64,000 bases of DNA, from the NCBI RefSeq assembly GCF_048771995.1, contig NC_133064.1, positions 33,211,001 to 33,275,000 of the forward strand, given 5' to 3'. The position numbers were made by a program, and so were the translations under genes. A model generated the notes under the pieces. It saw only the letters and a list, made by a program, of their open reading frames with translations. It was not told where the DNA came from and searched no databases. Origin of the DNA: Taeniopygia guttata. Taxonomy: Eukaryota > Chordata > Aves > Passeriformes > Estrildidae. Within the stretch, counting starts at the first letter, position 1; each line of letters opens with the position of its first letter. Positions 1 to 11,027 of this stretch are shown here, piece by piece.

Positions 1-252
1 GAGTTTGTGAATGCTCCTTTGACTTCTTCTGGGGTCAGGAATTTTAAAAAGGAAATCAAAGGGATTTTGGAGGATCTCATAAGCACTGCTGAACAATTAG
101 ACCAATTTTTAAGTTCAAACATTTATACTTAGGAAAAAATGCGGTCAATAATAAAGATACTATTTTCTCCAGAAGAAAGGGAAATGATCAGAATTGCAGG
201 CATAAAAGCCTGGAGTAAAGAAAATCCACAGCCCCCCCCCCCCCCCCCCCCC
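1..252 (+). pseudogene. gag: gag capsid fragment, provirus A1
   Basis: Frame 1 from the window edge reads as capsid-like gag, with the segment FSPEEREMIRIAGIKAW followed by ENPQP. This is the layout of the gammaretroviral capsid region. A TAG at 130-132 breaks it, and the frame runs into a C homopolymer at about 233-252. The 5' part lies outside the window. The same element continues at 440. Gamma-type gag is likely from the motif order; the exact family is unknown. Confidence 0.6.
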
Positions 253-439
253 GGAGGACAAAATGCCAACTGCACCTCCTGAGTCCTGAGTGGGGTCAAA
301 ATGATGAGGAGGGGAGAAAACATATGAATGAGTATTGTAATTTGATTGTTGGGGAAATAGGGGGAGCAGCAACTCGAGGGCAAAGTGTTGAGGGGACTTT
401 TGGGTCACAGCAGGGCGGGGGGAGGCTTCAGCTGAGTGG

Positions 440-886
440 TTGGACAGACTTGGGAGAAATAGGAGGCAGTGTTCCAGAGTGGATCCTGAGACTGATGTGA
501 AAAAGGCTTTGTTAAGGATTAACTTTGTGCTTGGCCAGATAATGGAAAAAATGGAAGATTGGCATGACAAATTATTAGATGATTTATTAAAAAACGCTCA
601 GAAAGTCTGTGGCCAAAGCCAAACGAAAAGCAAAGATTGTGGCAGTCAACATGCAAGAAAACAACTGCAAGAAAACAATAAAAAACCCACAGGCACTACT
701 CCTAGATATGACGGTGGTAAAGACAGGGGAACAGGAAAGAATAAAATCCCAATGCAATCAAAGTTTCAGGAACATTCTAAGAATGTCTGCTTTTACTGTA
801 AGGGCGAAGGTCATTTTAGGAGAGATTGTCCTAAGAGGGTAGCAGATCTGAAAATGTTTAAAGAGATGGGCACCGAGGAAGAATAA
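440..886 (+). pseudogene. gag: gag capsid C-terminus and nucleocapsid, A1
   Basis: The open frame carries a capsid C-terminal region (WLDR-like start, KALLRINFV, EDWHDKLLDDLL) and one nucleocapsid zinc knuckle, CFYCKGEGHFRRDC, with intact CCHC spacing (C-x2-C-x4-H-x4-C). It ends in TAA at 884-886, and the protease continues in the same frame. That fits the gammaretroviral readthrough layout, although the stop is TAA rather than the usual TAG. The capsid part is short and the upstream frame is broken. A second copy lies at 48445-51300. Confidence 0.7.
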
Positions 887-1138
887 GGATGTCAGAGGGT
901 CTATTTTTTTGGGGACAAATACCATCTGGAGCCTGTGATAACTTTAAAAATGGGTCCCCAAGAAGAAGAATTGGAGTTTGTGGTAGACACAGGGGCAGAA
1001 AGAACCTGTCTGTTAAATATTCCAAAAGGTTATAGTGTAAGCAAAGATACTGTAAAAGTAACAGTGGCAAAAGGAGAGAGTTTCACAGTTCCTGTCATTA
1101 AAAATACCTTAAAGATGCCTTTTGGGCTTGCCCATTAG
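887..1138 (+). pseudogene. pro: retroviral protease fragment, A1
   Basis: In frame with the preceding gag, after its TAA. The aspartic protease active site reads VVDTGAERTCLL (Asp-Thr-Gly-Ala), about 30 residues after the gag stop. The fragment stops at 1138, where the C-terminal protease half and the RT fingers have been deleted; copy A2 keeps more protease sequence after the same point. Inactive as it stands. Confidence 0.7.
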
Positions 1139-1968
1139 CCCAGGAGAGCCAAGATATCTTTGCCTTTGAATGGGAGGATCCACAGACTGGAAGAAAACAG
1201 CGATTAAGATAGACAAAACTATCACAGGGGTTTACTGAATCTCCAAACTTATTTGGACAAGCTTTAGAATACTGATTATCCAGTATGTGGATGGTCTTTT
1301 AGTTTCTGGGGAAGCTGAAGCTGAAGTTAGAGAGGCTACTATAAAGCTTTTGAATTTTCTTGGGGGAAAAGGATTAAGGGTATCAAAAGGGAAGCTGCAA
1401 TTTGTAGAATCAGAGGTAAAATATCTTGGACACTTGATTAGTAAGAGTAGTCAGAAGCACAACCCAGACCAAAAAGCAAGAATTCTATCCCTTCCCCCTC
1501 CCTCTTCAAAGGGGGGAATCAGAAAACTACTCAGATTATTGGGATATTATAGATTGTGGATTGAAGGATATACACAGGCAGTAAAATTTTTGTATGAAAA
1601 AAATGACAGAGAGAGATGATATAAAATGGACCAAAGAAGATTATGAAAAACTAACAAAACTGAAGTTAAAACTGGCTTTAAGCTTACCTTCACTAGCAAA
1701 ACCCTTTCATCTGTACGTAAATGTAGAAAAGGGGGTAGCTCATGGGGTTTTGGTTCAGGAGTGGGGAGGAGTAAAGAGACCAGTGGCTTATTTATCAAAG
1801 ATGTTAGATCCAGTAAATCAAGGCTGGCAAGTGTGTATTCAAGCTGTGGCAGCTACTGCAATCCTAGTAGAGAAAAGCTGTAAACTGACTTTTGGAGATA
1901 AATTAATTGTGTGCACACCTCATGCAGTACGAAATTTCTTCCAATTTGCATTGGGATTTTTATCTTGA
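1139..1968 (+). pseudogene. pol: reverse transcriptase palm/thumb to connection, A1
   Basis: A damaged stretch (1139-1286) leads into a frame with YVDGLLVSGEAEAEV, where the catalytic YVDD reads YVDG, so the second catalytic Asp is lost. Thumb sequence follows (VKYLGHLISK, RKLLRLLGYYRLW). A frameshift near 1590-1600 moves to the connection region with WTKEDYEKLTKL and RPVAYLSKMLDP, ending at 1968. Pol is cut off before the RNase H catalytic residues. Confidence 0.75.
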
Positions 1969-2690
1969 AATACATAACTTACTGTACTCTAGGATTGAAA
2001 AACTAGTTTACAGCTGGGACATAGCAAAACCTGCTATTAATTTGAGTCGAGGCAGGCTGTTCAATCAAGTGGTTCTCAGTGTGTAAAGTTAAACTAAAGG
2101 TAAAACCAGTGGCTTAGTAGGTCAATGAGAAACATTTTTCCCTCCAGACAGTCCTTTTTCATGCACCCAAATGTGTTTTTCTTCCTTAGTTTTTTTGTTT
2201 TGTTTGTTTATTAGTTTTTCTGGAAGTGCTAACTACTTGCAGTGTATCTAGAACATCAACTAAAGTTGTGCATACAAAACACTTGTGAAAAATAGGGCTC
2301 ATTTTTTTTCCCAGAATGGGAGGTGGCTACATATAGAAAAGGGAACCTACAAAGCTAGATGAAGAAAAATTTTCAGTATATTCTAATGTAAGCTGTTAAT
2401 TTTTTACTTTCAGCGTCACAGTGGGTGTGTGACACGCACATATGAAAAAGATGGTGGGGGAGATCTCTGCTTGCTATAGTTTCCTATTTCTTGAATGAGT
2501 TAAAGAGCTATGAAGCAGTTGTGAGTTCCTTGGGTAGATTATCCAGGACTTCAGGGAGAGCTTGGCCCTGATTCCGTCTGTGCTGCAGGTTGCCCTGCCA
2601 CGTGGCAGCAGTGGCTTGCCTCTAGTGAGTTTGCAGGCAGGGTGCTTCACCACTGCAGTGCTCAGGTGCAGTTTCCTATTTTGACATTAA
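1969..2690. other. non-coding stretch, first part shared with 51905-52216
   Basis: No ORF or LTR recognised. From the end of the pol fragment to about 2240 the sequence matches 51905-52216 closely (for example CAATTTGCATTG and GAAAAACTAGTTTACAGC occur in both). The same foreign tail therefore follows both A copies. The remainder, to about 2690, shows nothing recognisable. Confidence 0.5.
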
Positions 2691-2699
2691 AGCTTAAAT

Positions 2700-3198
2700 T
2701 CAAGACTGCCTCTTCCCATACAGAGTGAGAAAGGGAGAGAGAGAGAGCAAAGGGGAGAGTGAAATAAGCCCCCAAGGTCCCCTTACCCGTAGCTATCAAG
2801 AAGCTATCAAAAATTCGTCGCACAGAGATAAGAGCGAAAGGACCCATAAAGAGTTATTACCTCCTCATCGGAAAAGACATTCTTCCACCTTCTCTCCATC
2901 TTTATGGAACCACCAGGATTAAGGGGAAGAAGTTGACAAAAACCAGAAAAGCTTTTAATTTGCAAGGAATTTATGCATCATGTATGAGATGCAACAGGCT
3001 GTTGCTTTTAAGGTTATCCTTTGTTCACAAGGCATGCTTTTCTTGACTTAGTGTCCAAGAGCATCCGGACATCCGTAATTCTTTCCTTTATATTGTCTTG
3101 TAATTGTCCTAACTCTAAATTTTATTACTCTAATTGTATTATTATTTTTATAACCATTTTATTATTATTAAACTTTTAAAATTTTAAAAACCAAGTGA
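2700..3198 (+). mobile_element. partial LTR, family D
   Basis: Matches the 3' part of the LTRs at 39333-39952 and 15063-15678: shared TATGCATCATGTATGAGAT, the HCGGACATCCGTAATTCTTT-type segment (here CGGACATCCGTAATTCTTT), and the AT-rich end before CAAGTGATTGGCGTTTTTC. The U3 start is missing, and the terminal CACA is replaced by an A-rich junction. Sequence at 3231-3290 matches 47800-47850 (GGATCCTTTTGCAAGTGTTG), so internal D-family sequence may follow. It could be the 3' LTR of A1. Confidence 0.6.
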
Positions 3199-3295
3199 TT
3201 GGCGTTTTTCAAAAAAAGAAAAAGGGTGAATAAAAGGGCTGCGAACAGGAGGAAGGGAGGAAAGAAAAAGATTGGGATCCTTTTGCAAGTGTTGC

Positions 3296-3829
3296 TGATA
3301 CACGGTAATAACTCCACAACCAAGGGTTGTAAAGTAAGTACATATTTTATTCAGCGCCGGACACAGGGGGGCAAAATCCTCCCAAATCCTGTGTACCCCA
3401 GCTTCCCAAATCTCCGTATTTATTCACAAAAGTCATGCATATTCGATAGCGCCTATACATATTCAATAACTATCCCCACCCATTCTCCGCATAGTATGGA
3501 AATTAGCTGTGACTACGTAGTTCGTTCTTTTATTGAGTCAGTGGTCCCAAAAATGAGGCTGGGGTCTGGTGAGATGAAGCTGTTCTAGTCTTCCTCACCA
3601 CTGAACTTTCGAACTTAGATGTCTTCGCATGTGCAGTCGACTTTTTGCTTCGCATTTTCAGCAAGCTCAGCAATTTCCATCAGAGGCCCCCCTTTTTCTT
3701 GTCAGCTCAGCACAATTTTGATAGGTAACAGATTTTCTTCAGGGGGTCCATAATGTACAGCATATGTTCATGCATCTATTGCTTAAATCATTCTAAATTA
3801 CCTATTAACCCTTAAATCCCCTGTTTCAA
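3296..3829 (-). mobile_element. 3' LTR of provirus B
   Basis: In plus reading it begins TGATACACGG and ends CCTGTTTCAA. Polyadenylation signals on the minus strand lie within TTTATT near 3346-3352 and 3418-3424. Compared with 12576-13111 I count 18 differences in the left 273 bp and none in the right 261 bp. Env ends just to the right at 3865. Confidence 0.85.
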
Positions 3830-3842
3830 TCCCCTCTTTTCT
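3830..3842 (-). promoter_or_regulatory. polypurine tract of provirus B
   Basis: On the minus strand AGAAAAGAGGGGA sits directly before the 3' LTR, where plus-strand DNA synthesis is primed in retroviruses. The call rests on position and purine content. Confidence 0.6.
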
Positions 3843-3864
3843 AGAAAATAGTAAATTCTTTTAC

Positions 3865-5927
3865 TTAATGCCAAACTCCCTTTTCTCCTTTTCTACGATA
3901 TGCATCACTCAATGCCCTGCCATGTACTGCTGACAGCGAGGTTAACATTGCTATTTGTTGCAACATCCTCCAGTTCCAAATTAGCATTGCAACAGACAGA
4001 ACCATGCTCATGCCAATCAGGATGAGTAACACAATGGTTGGATGAACTAATGCATTAAGGAACCCAGTCCCTGTTGGTGACCATCCAAATATTATATCCC
4101 ACCATTGGTGAGATGTGTCTGTTTCAAGTCTCTTAAAGACTCTTTTTATGGCCTCTGTGTCATGATGTACGGTAATCAGAGTTTTCCTTCCCATCTCTCT
4201 ACTTTCTTTGAGAATTCTTCTCAACTCTTCATGTTTTAATAGCTGTTTGACCAAAGTTAAATTCATCCCTATGGGCACGGGTGATATTTCTTGTACCGTA
4301 GTCAGATTTGCCTTTATATGCTGATGAGATATCACGGGTCCTCGATAAGAAAAGTCACAGCCCTCGATTCTGATAAAATTACAGATGCATAAATTGGATT
4401 GGGTTTCATTTATGATTAGCTCATCCACTGTTATTGAGGGGCATGAAGTCCTGAGACATACACAGCCCTGACCTACATACACAAGTGAAGTTGTTTGATT
4501 GATCAAGTGGACTTCAAAGTGACAAATGCTCTGCTCTGTATCCAAGCATCTTGATCAATATCTACATTCCTCTCACATATGAACCCTAGTTGTTTTCTCA
4601 TGGTACACGATTCTATATGAATGGTTTTCCATTCCCCTTCAAACTTCCATGCCCACATCCCGTGTTCAGAAGAACATAAGATGGTTCCCTTATGGTTTAG
4701 TCCTAGGGCTACTATTGGGTATATCAGACTTACTGATGCATTGCGTATCGTTAGAACGAAGGCAGTTACCATGCTCATGACAGGATTATATGTGAAATTA
4801 ACCAGGATCCACCATGATTGAAGTTCTCTCTCTAAATCAGAGGCATGATCCCAGACAATTTTGCAAATCTCAGCAGGGAATGTGCCTTCACTGCCTTCCC
4901 TAATGATTGAAGCAGCCACTGATTGCATCCATAATTGTGCTTGCACGCATCCAAGAGCCAGGGACATATTTTCGTTAGCTGTCCCCATGGCATTTACTAT
5001 TAAGCCATGATCCTGTTCTTCTATGTCTTCCCATTCTGCTAAGATCTTAGACAATCTCCACTGACTTGTACCTAGTGCTAGTAGGGAAGATTGTAAGGGC
5101 TGTTGTAGTTTAACTACATCACTGCCAGTTGCAGTCAATTTGTTCATTATTACCTCTGAGTCTATTGTGTTCAGGATCCCCAGTCCTCTTCCTAGTATCC
5201 CCGTAAGTTCCCTTTTCTGCCTAAAAGTATCAGGCACCCACTTGTGCAGCCAAGTAATCCAATCCATAAAGGAAGTTCTAAGAAAGAGGGTGCATTCTGA
5301 TCGAATGGCTGAAGCATTCACCTGCATTTCCATGTCTACTCGCTTCAGGGACCATTCTGGATTCAGTAATAATCTTTGGATCCCGACTTTTTTGACTGCA
5401 TATGGTCCAATTTTAGTGATTATAGGCTGGACTACTTTCCCTGGGGTGGTTTGAACTTGAGTAGCTGTAGGTTCCTCCGGTCTCTGAGTTGACAAATTTG
5501 TTTCCTCATCCTTATCCTGAGGGTCAACACAATCATGAGTAATGTTATAATCCAACTGATTACCCTTAACTGCACACCCTTGTATTTCAAGTCTAAATGC
5601 AGCACAATCGGACAGGCAGGTTTTACAACATTCAGAATCAATTTGGAGTAGCTCCATAGGTTTTTGATGAGACCCATGATGTCCAATCTGAACAAACGCA
5701 TATTCACAACCCCAAATGTTTCTACCTTCCCAGACCTTAGCATTTGTAACCTTCAACATTTGATTCAGCAATTTACGAGAGTGTGCGTCATAAGCTCTTC
5801 CTCGACAAACATACCTCCCAGCGATATGGTACATGTGTGGTTTTACATTAGTCTCAGCTACAGTCATGGCTACATTCATGAGGCACACAATTTTCCAAGC
5901 TAACATTTTTACCCAGAATCTATTCAT
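3865..5927 (-). pseudogene. env: envelope glycoprotein of provirus B, one frameshift
   Basis: The ATG at 5927 overlaps the pol stop in an ATGA. Residues 1-24 look like a signal peptide (KMLAWKIVCLMNVAMTVAE). A Cys-rich surface unit follows, with CEYAFVQIG and several N-x-T/S sites, and a furin-type site RQKR at residues 236-239 before ELTGILGRGLGIL, the presumed fusion-peptide region. A one-base shift near 4505-4545 splits the frame. The second part holds a Cys cluster (GCVCLRTSC, CICNF, CDFSY), WWDIIFGWSPTGTG, and a membrane span around its residues 168-190. I see no CKS17-like segment and no CX6CC motif, so the envelope is not the usual gammaretroviral type. Confidence 0.8.
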
Positions 5928-7896
5928 CCTTCCCGAGTAAGTTTCAATTTCAGTTCATTATCACCTAGTGTCGCTTTCCAAGGGGCTCTAGAGGCATTCT
6001 TCACTCGTGAATGATGAATCCAAGCGTTCTGTTCTTTAATCTTAATTGCAGTGAATGTGGTAAGTAATACCTGAAATGGTCCTTCCCACTGTAGTTCCAA
6101 GGTTTTCTCTGCAAGAGACTTAACATAAACATAATCTTCAGGCTGTATGTTATGCACTGGCCCATCCAACCCCCTTCTCTGAGATCCAGCCACATGTTTT
6201 TCAAATTTTCTGAGCTGTTTACTCAGAGCTATCAAATAGGAGGTCATTGTTTCTTCCCCAATCTGAGTAGACATTCCCTTCGGTATCCCATACGGTCTCC
6301 CATAAAGCATTTCAAATGGGCTCGACTTTTCTTTAGTTCTTGGCTTAGTCCAAATTCGCAGCAATGCCAATGGGAGAGATTGGGGCAGGGCAAATTAGCT
6401 TCTTGCCCTAGCCTCACAATTTGTTGTTTAATTAAATGATTCATTTTCTCTACTTGACCACTTGACTGAGGATGGTAAGGGGTGCAGTTTATGCTCATAT
6501 GGTGACTAACCTGCTGTACTATTTTTGAGATAAAGTGGGGTCCTCTGTCTGAGGATATTGTGGCTGGAACTCCAAAGAATGGTATTATCTCTTGCAATAG
6601 TATTTTGGTTACTTCCCGAGCTTTCGCAGTTCTAGTGGGGAAAGCTTCTGGCCACCCTGAAAAGGTATCTGTCAATACCAACAAATACCTATACCCCCCT
6701 TTTCTTGGGAGTTCTGTAAAATCAATTTGCCACTGCTGCCCAGGTCCGTGACCTCTTCCGATCTGGCCAAGTTTTGGTTTGGGAGTATTCTCAGGATTAG
6801 TCTGGAGGAAAAGATCACACTGCTGAGTCACTTGGATGATGGTGGTATACAAATTTCTGGCAGTAATTTTCTCAACTAGATAATGATACAGGGCATCCAC
6901 TTCCCAGTGTGTCTTTCTGTGTTGTTCTCTTACTAGAGACCATAATATATGGGAGGGGATGACCAGTTTCCCTTCTGCAGTTGCAGCCCATCCTTCCTGG
7001 TTATATGTTCCCCCTTGTTCCTCAACGAATTCCTTATCTTTCTTGTTGTATGATGGCTTCCCTTCAGGAATTATCTGTCCATCTGGAATCAGGGAAGTTT
7101 CAGCTATTATCTCATCCTTTGCTGCTTCTTTTGACTCCCTATCCGCCAGTTCATTTCCTTCCTCCATTTCCGAGCTCACCTTTTGATGTGCCTTTATGTG
7201 CATAATTGCTATTTTCTCAGGCATTTGGACCACTTCCAGCAATCGCACTATATATTGTGCATTTTTAATGTTTTTCCCTTGGGAGTTTAACAATCCTCTT
7301 TCCTTCCAAATAGCCCTGTGTGCATGCACAACCCCAAATGCATATCTTGAGTCTGTATATATATTTATTTTCCTTCCTTTTGCCATTTCCAAGGCACGTG
7401 TCAAGGCAACTAGCTCAGCCTTCTGTGCAGAGGTTTTTGTAGGTAGAGGCCCCAATTCTATTACCTTCTTTCTGGTGGCAACTGCATACCCAGCATGTCG
7501 TTTCCCGCTGATGACGTAGCTGCTCCCATCGGTAAACCAAGTTTCCATGTAATTGAAAGGAGTGTCCTTTAAATCTGGGTGGCTGGAGTAGGTGGCTTCA
7601 ATAGTCTCCAGACAGTCATGATGTACTGGCTCTCCTTGATTTCCACTAAGGAAAGAAGCTGGATTGACAATATTGGTTACCTCTATTTCTACATCATCTT
7701 GTTCTACCATGATAGCTTGGTATTTCAGAAACCTCTGTGGGGAAAGCCAGTGTCCCCCTTTCACTTCTAGCACTGCAGATACTGTGTGAGACATGAGTAC
7801 AGTCATTTTCTGGTCCAGGGTAAACTTACATGCTTCTTGGATATTTATTACAACCGCTGCCACAGCTCTGAGACATCCTGGCCATCCCTTGGCCAC
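5924..7896 (-). pseudogene. pol: RNase H and integrase of provirus B
   Basis: The 550-codon frame 7896-6244 starts inside the RT connection. RNase H residues are present: D122 in FTDGSS, E161 in AELVAL, D182 in YTDSRYAF, D252 in NELADRES. The integrase zinc domain has H326, H330 and C360, but the second Cys is Phe (QQCDLFLQ). The core has D392 (WQIDF), D450 (SSDRGPHF) and E483 (GQVEKMN), giving 32 residues between the last two where 35 is usual, so three codons are probably lost. A frameshift near 6350-6370 leads to the C-terminal domain (FSPFEMLYG-like SSPFEMLYGRPYG, WEGPFQVLLTT), which ends at 5924 overlapping env. Integrase is predicted inactive. Confidence 0.85.
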
Positions 7897-7901
7897 TGCA
7901 T

Positions 7902-9398
7902 CTAGCTGTTTGGAGAAGTAAGAACCGCCCTTCGATAGGGGCCTAAGTTCTGTACCAGTATTCCCAGGGAGATCCCCAGTTTTTCATGGGAAAACAGAAA
8001 GAATGTTTTACTCACGTCCAGAAGTCCTAGGGCTGGGGCTGACATAAGGGCTTCCTTCAGCTGGGAAAAGGCTCGAGTGGCCTCCTTGGTCCACTGGAGG
8101 TATTTATTCCCCTTTGCTATGAGTTCATATAAAGGTTTAACAAGTAACCCATAGTTGTAGATCCACAATCTACACCATCCTGTCATTCCCAAGAAGGTTC
8201 GCAGTTCCTTCATTGTCCGAGGTTGTGGGGTCTGGCATATTGCCTCTTTACGGTCTTGCCCCAGAGTCCGTTGTCCGGCACTAGCCTCGTACCCCAGGTA
8301 GATCACCTTTTGCTTTACCACCTGAGCCTTTTTCTTTGATACTCTGTACCCTTGTAGTCCCAAAAAGTTTAAGAGACTCACCCTCCAGGCCACACATGCC
8401 TCTTCTGTCCGAGTGGCTATTAGGAGATCGTCTATGTATTGCAGTAACTTTCCTTCTTCTGGTGGGGCTTCCCAAGCCTCTAAATCCTTTGCAAGTTGTT
8501 CCCCAAACAAGGTAGGGGAGTTTTTGAACCCCTGTGGAAGTCGTGTCCATGTGAGCTGGGTTTTGCGTCCACTTTTAGTTTCCCATTCAAATGCAAAGAT
8601 TTTCTGACTGGCTTCATGGAGAGGAAGTCAAAAGAAGGCATCTTTCAAGTCTAAAACGGTAAACCAAGTTAGTTCAGGTGTTAAACATGTCAATAGGGTA
8701 TATAGGTTTCCTACCACTGGATAAAGATCTTCAGTGATCTTATTAACAGCTCGTAAATCCTGCACCACCCGATATGATCCATCAGGTTTCCGAATAGGTA
8801 AAATGGGGGTATTAAAGTCAGATTGACATTCCTTTAATAATCCTTGCTGTAGAAAGTTTTCAATCACTGGCCTAATTCCTTCTCTGTCCTCTTTCCTCAA
8901 AGGATACTGCTTAATCCTGACTGGCTGTTTTCCTTCCTTAAGGTTAATTACTATAGGGGGTGCGTTTTTTGCTTTTCCTGGCACATTAGAGGCCCATACC
9001 CCAGGGAACACCTGATTAACAATTTCCTCACTGATTTCCCCTTCTACCTCAGTGACTGTTAGTATTAGACTCAATACCTCCACATATTGTTGATCATTTA
9101 CCTCCAGAGCAATAGCTCCATCCTTAAAGCTAATAGTTGCTTGTAATTGTTCCAATAAATCCCTTCCTAAAGGAGCCTTTGGGGAATTAGGTAAATATAA
9201 AAATTTTTGGGCGCCCCATTGTTTCCCAAACTTGTACTTTAGGGGTTGACAAAAATAAGCCTTTTCAGATTGGCCAGTGGCTCCTTGTACCAAAATGTAC
9301 TCTTTTCCCACGGGCACAAGGGTTTTATTTAATACTGAGTATGTTGATCCTGTATCGACTAGAAATTCTACCCTTTTCCCTTCTTCCCCCAGCTTCAT
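7902..9398 (-). pseudogene. pol: protease and reverse transcriptase of provirus B
   Basis: In frame with gag beyond its TAG (9453-9455); a TGA two codons after that stop breaks the linker. Protease: FLVDTGSTYSVL, and PLGRDLLEQL near its C-terminus. RT: KQYPLRKEDREGIRPVI, the first catalytic Asp in VLDLKDAFF, then a TGA at 8628-8630 immediately after DAFF. The same frame resumes with LPQGFKNSPTLFGEQL, the catalytic LLQYIDDLLIAT, and thumb motifs (MKELRTFLGMTGWCRLWI). The frame ends at 7902 and shifts by one base around 7905-7925 into the RNase H frame. Catalytic residues are kept, but the protein cannot be made whole. Confidence 0.85.
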
Positions 9399-10045
9399 AG
9401 TTATAACCAGGGGATCCTCTGGGGTAGGCTCTCCCGGTCCTCTTCAATCCTCCTAGACACTAGCAACCAACCCTCTTCCCTTGTCCCCTCTCCGTTTGGG
9501 GCATTCATTCTTCCATTGTCCAAACCCTCTACAAAATGCACATTGGTCTTTGCCCAGTCGGGCTGAACCCCCTGGGTTTCGCTGACCTTGTATTCCTCCC
9601 CCTTTTTCTGCTATTGCCACTGACATCAGTTTGCACACATTCTGTTTATATGCTTCCTCTCTATTCCTATACACTCTCCATGCCTCATCGACTAATTTTT
9701 CTAGGTTTCTCATATCAGGTCCTTTAAACTTCTGAAGTTTGCACCTAATATCTGTTGTTGATTGACCCAAAAATAAGTGTATTAATTGTTGAATGCCCAC
9801 CTCTTCTCTAGGATTTACGGTTGTATAGCGACGCATCGCATCTCTTAACCGTTCCAAAAATTCAGATGGTGATTCAGAAGGACCCTGTTTAATATTATAT
9901 AACTCTGACCAATTTATGGTTTAAGGAATTGCTTATTCCAGCCCTTTCGCTATCCATTCCTGGTATCTTTCTAATTTCTTCATGTCTTCTGGTCTGTTTC
10001 GTTTCCATTCTGGCTTCTGGAGGGGGAAATAGTCCTTTACCTCTG

Positions 10046-10390
10046 TGTTATAGTGAGATCATGGGCACCATGTGCCCCCCTTCCCCCAGGACCATGTGAC
10101 TCTGAACAAGATAACCCCTGGACCCCTCCTTCCTGCCCCAATGGGGTTGGCGGAGAGACAGGAAAGCCCACCCTGTCCAAAACCTATATAGACCCCTGAC
10201 ATTTCCTGTTCCTTCTCTTTTGCCCCGCTCTCCACGTGTACATCACAGAATAAAGAGAGCTGTACCAGCATTATCCTGGGGTGAGAGCCTCTTTTGAATA
10301 CCTATACCCCTCTCCTGATATTCCTCCCCTCACAGCCCCTTATCTCTGAGCTAGTCGGATTCTTTGGGGGCTGCGTGAGGGGGGGAGACA
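10046..10390 (+). mobile_element. solo LTR in gag of B, TSD CCTCTG
   Basis: Begins TGTTATAGTGAG, ends GGGGGGAGACA, 345 bp. The 6-bp duplication CCTCTG lies at 10040-10045 and 10391-10396. A TATA-like CCTATATAGACC (near 10182) and AATAAA (near 10251) are on the plus strand. Six-base duplications are typical of class II (alpha/beta-like) retroviruses. Related sequence occurs reversed at about 14440-14510. Confidence 0.9.
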
Positions 10391-10719
10391 CCTCTGTTTT
10401 CTGGTTCTTACAATATTCCTCTGCTAGACTTCCTGCAGCATTCAAAATTAACCGCTATTCTGTCTCAGTTAGTGACTCCAACAATAATTGCATATAGGAC
10501 CAGTCTGGGTTGTGTTGTTTAATCATGTACTGCAAACGCTGTGCTGTAGCTTCTGAGTCATCACAATAGTTTTTAGCAACCTTTTGCCGTGATTCTAAAT
10601 CGATACTTGAAAAGGGTGCTTTAACTATCACTGGCTCCCCATTTGGCCCTACTGCTTCGCTCAGAGGTGCTATTACTATCTGTTGTTGTCTAGTCTGAGA
10701 TGCCACTGGACTGCTAGAG

Positions 10720-10845
10720 GGTGCCCTGCTGGGAGCTGATCTGCTACGGGATGCTCTGCTAAGTGTTGAGCTACTAAGGGCTGACCTACTAGGAGATGAC
10801 CTGCTAAAGGATGCTCTGCTAGGTGATGAGCGGGCCTCTGGATCT
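10720..10845 (-). repeat. Arg/Ser-rich repeat coding for a gag linker
   Basis: The minus strand codes for serial SPSRA/SRS-type units (for example SRSSPSRSALSSS), from an imperfect 12-15 bp repeat of the CTGCTAGG kind. It lies between matrix and capsid and follows a Glu-rich stretch (EEEEEER). Confidence 0.65.
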
Positions 10846-11027
10846 GCATCCCTTTCTTCCTCTTCCTCCTCCTGTCTCTTAGGAGGGGGTGTCCATAAGT
10901 CTAATAGGTCTTGGTCCTGGGCCTCAGCTCAATATACCTTGTCCAATTTTATACACCTCTTCCCAATGCTACAGGCTGAGCAGCATCTCTTTAATTTCTC
11001 CTTCTTTCCTTTATTTTCTTTCTCTAG

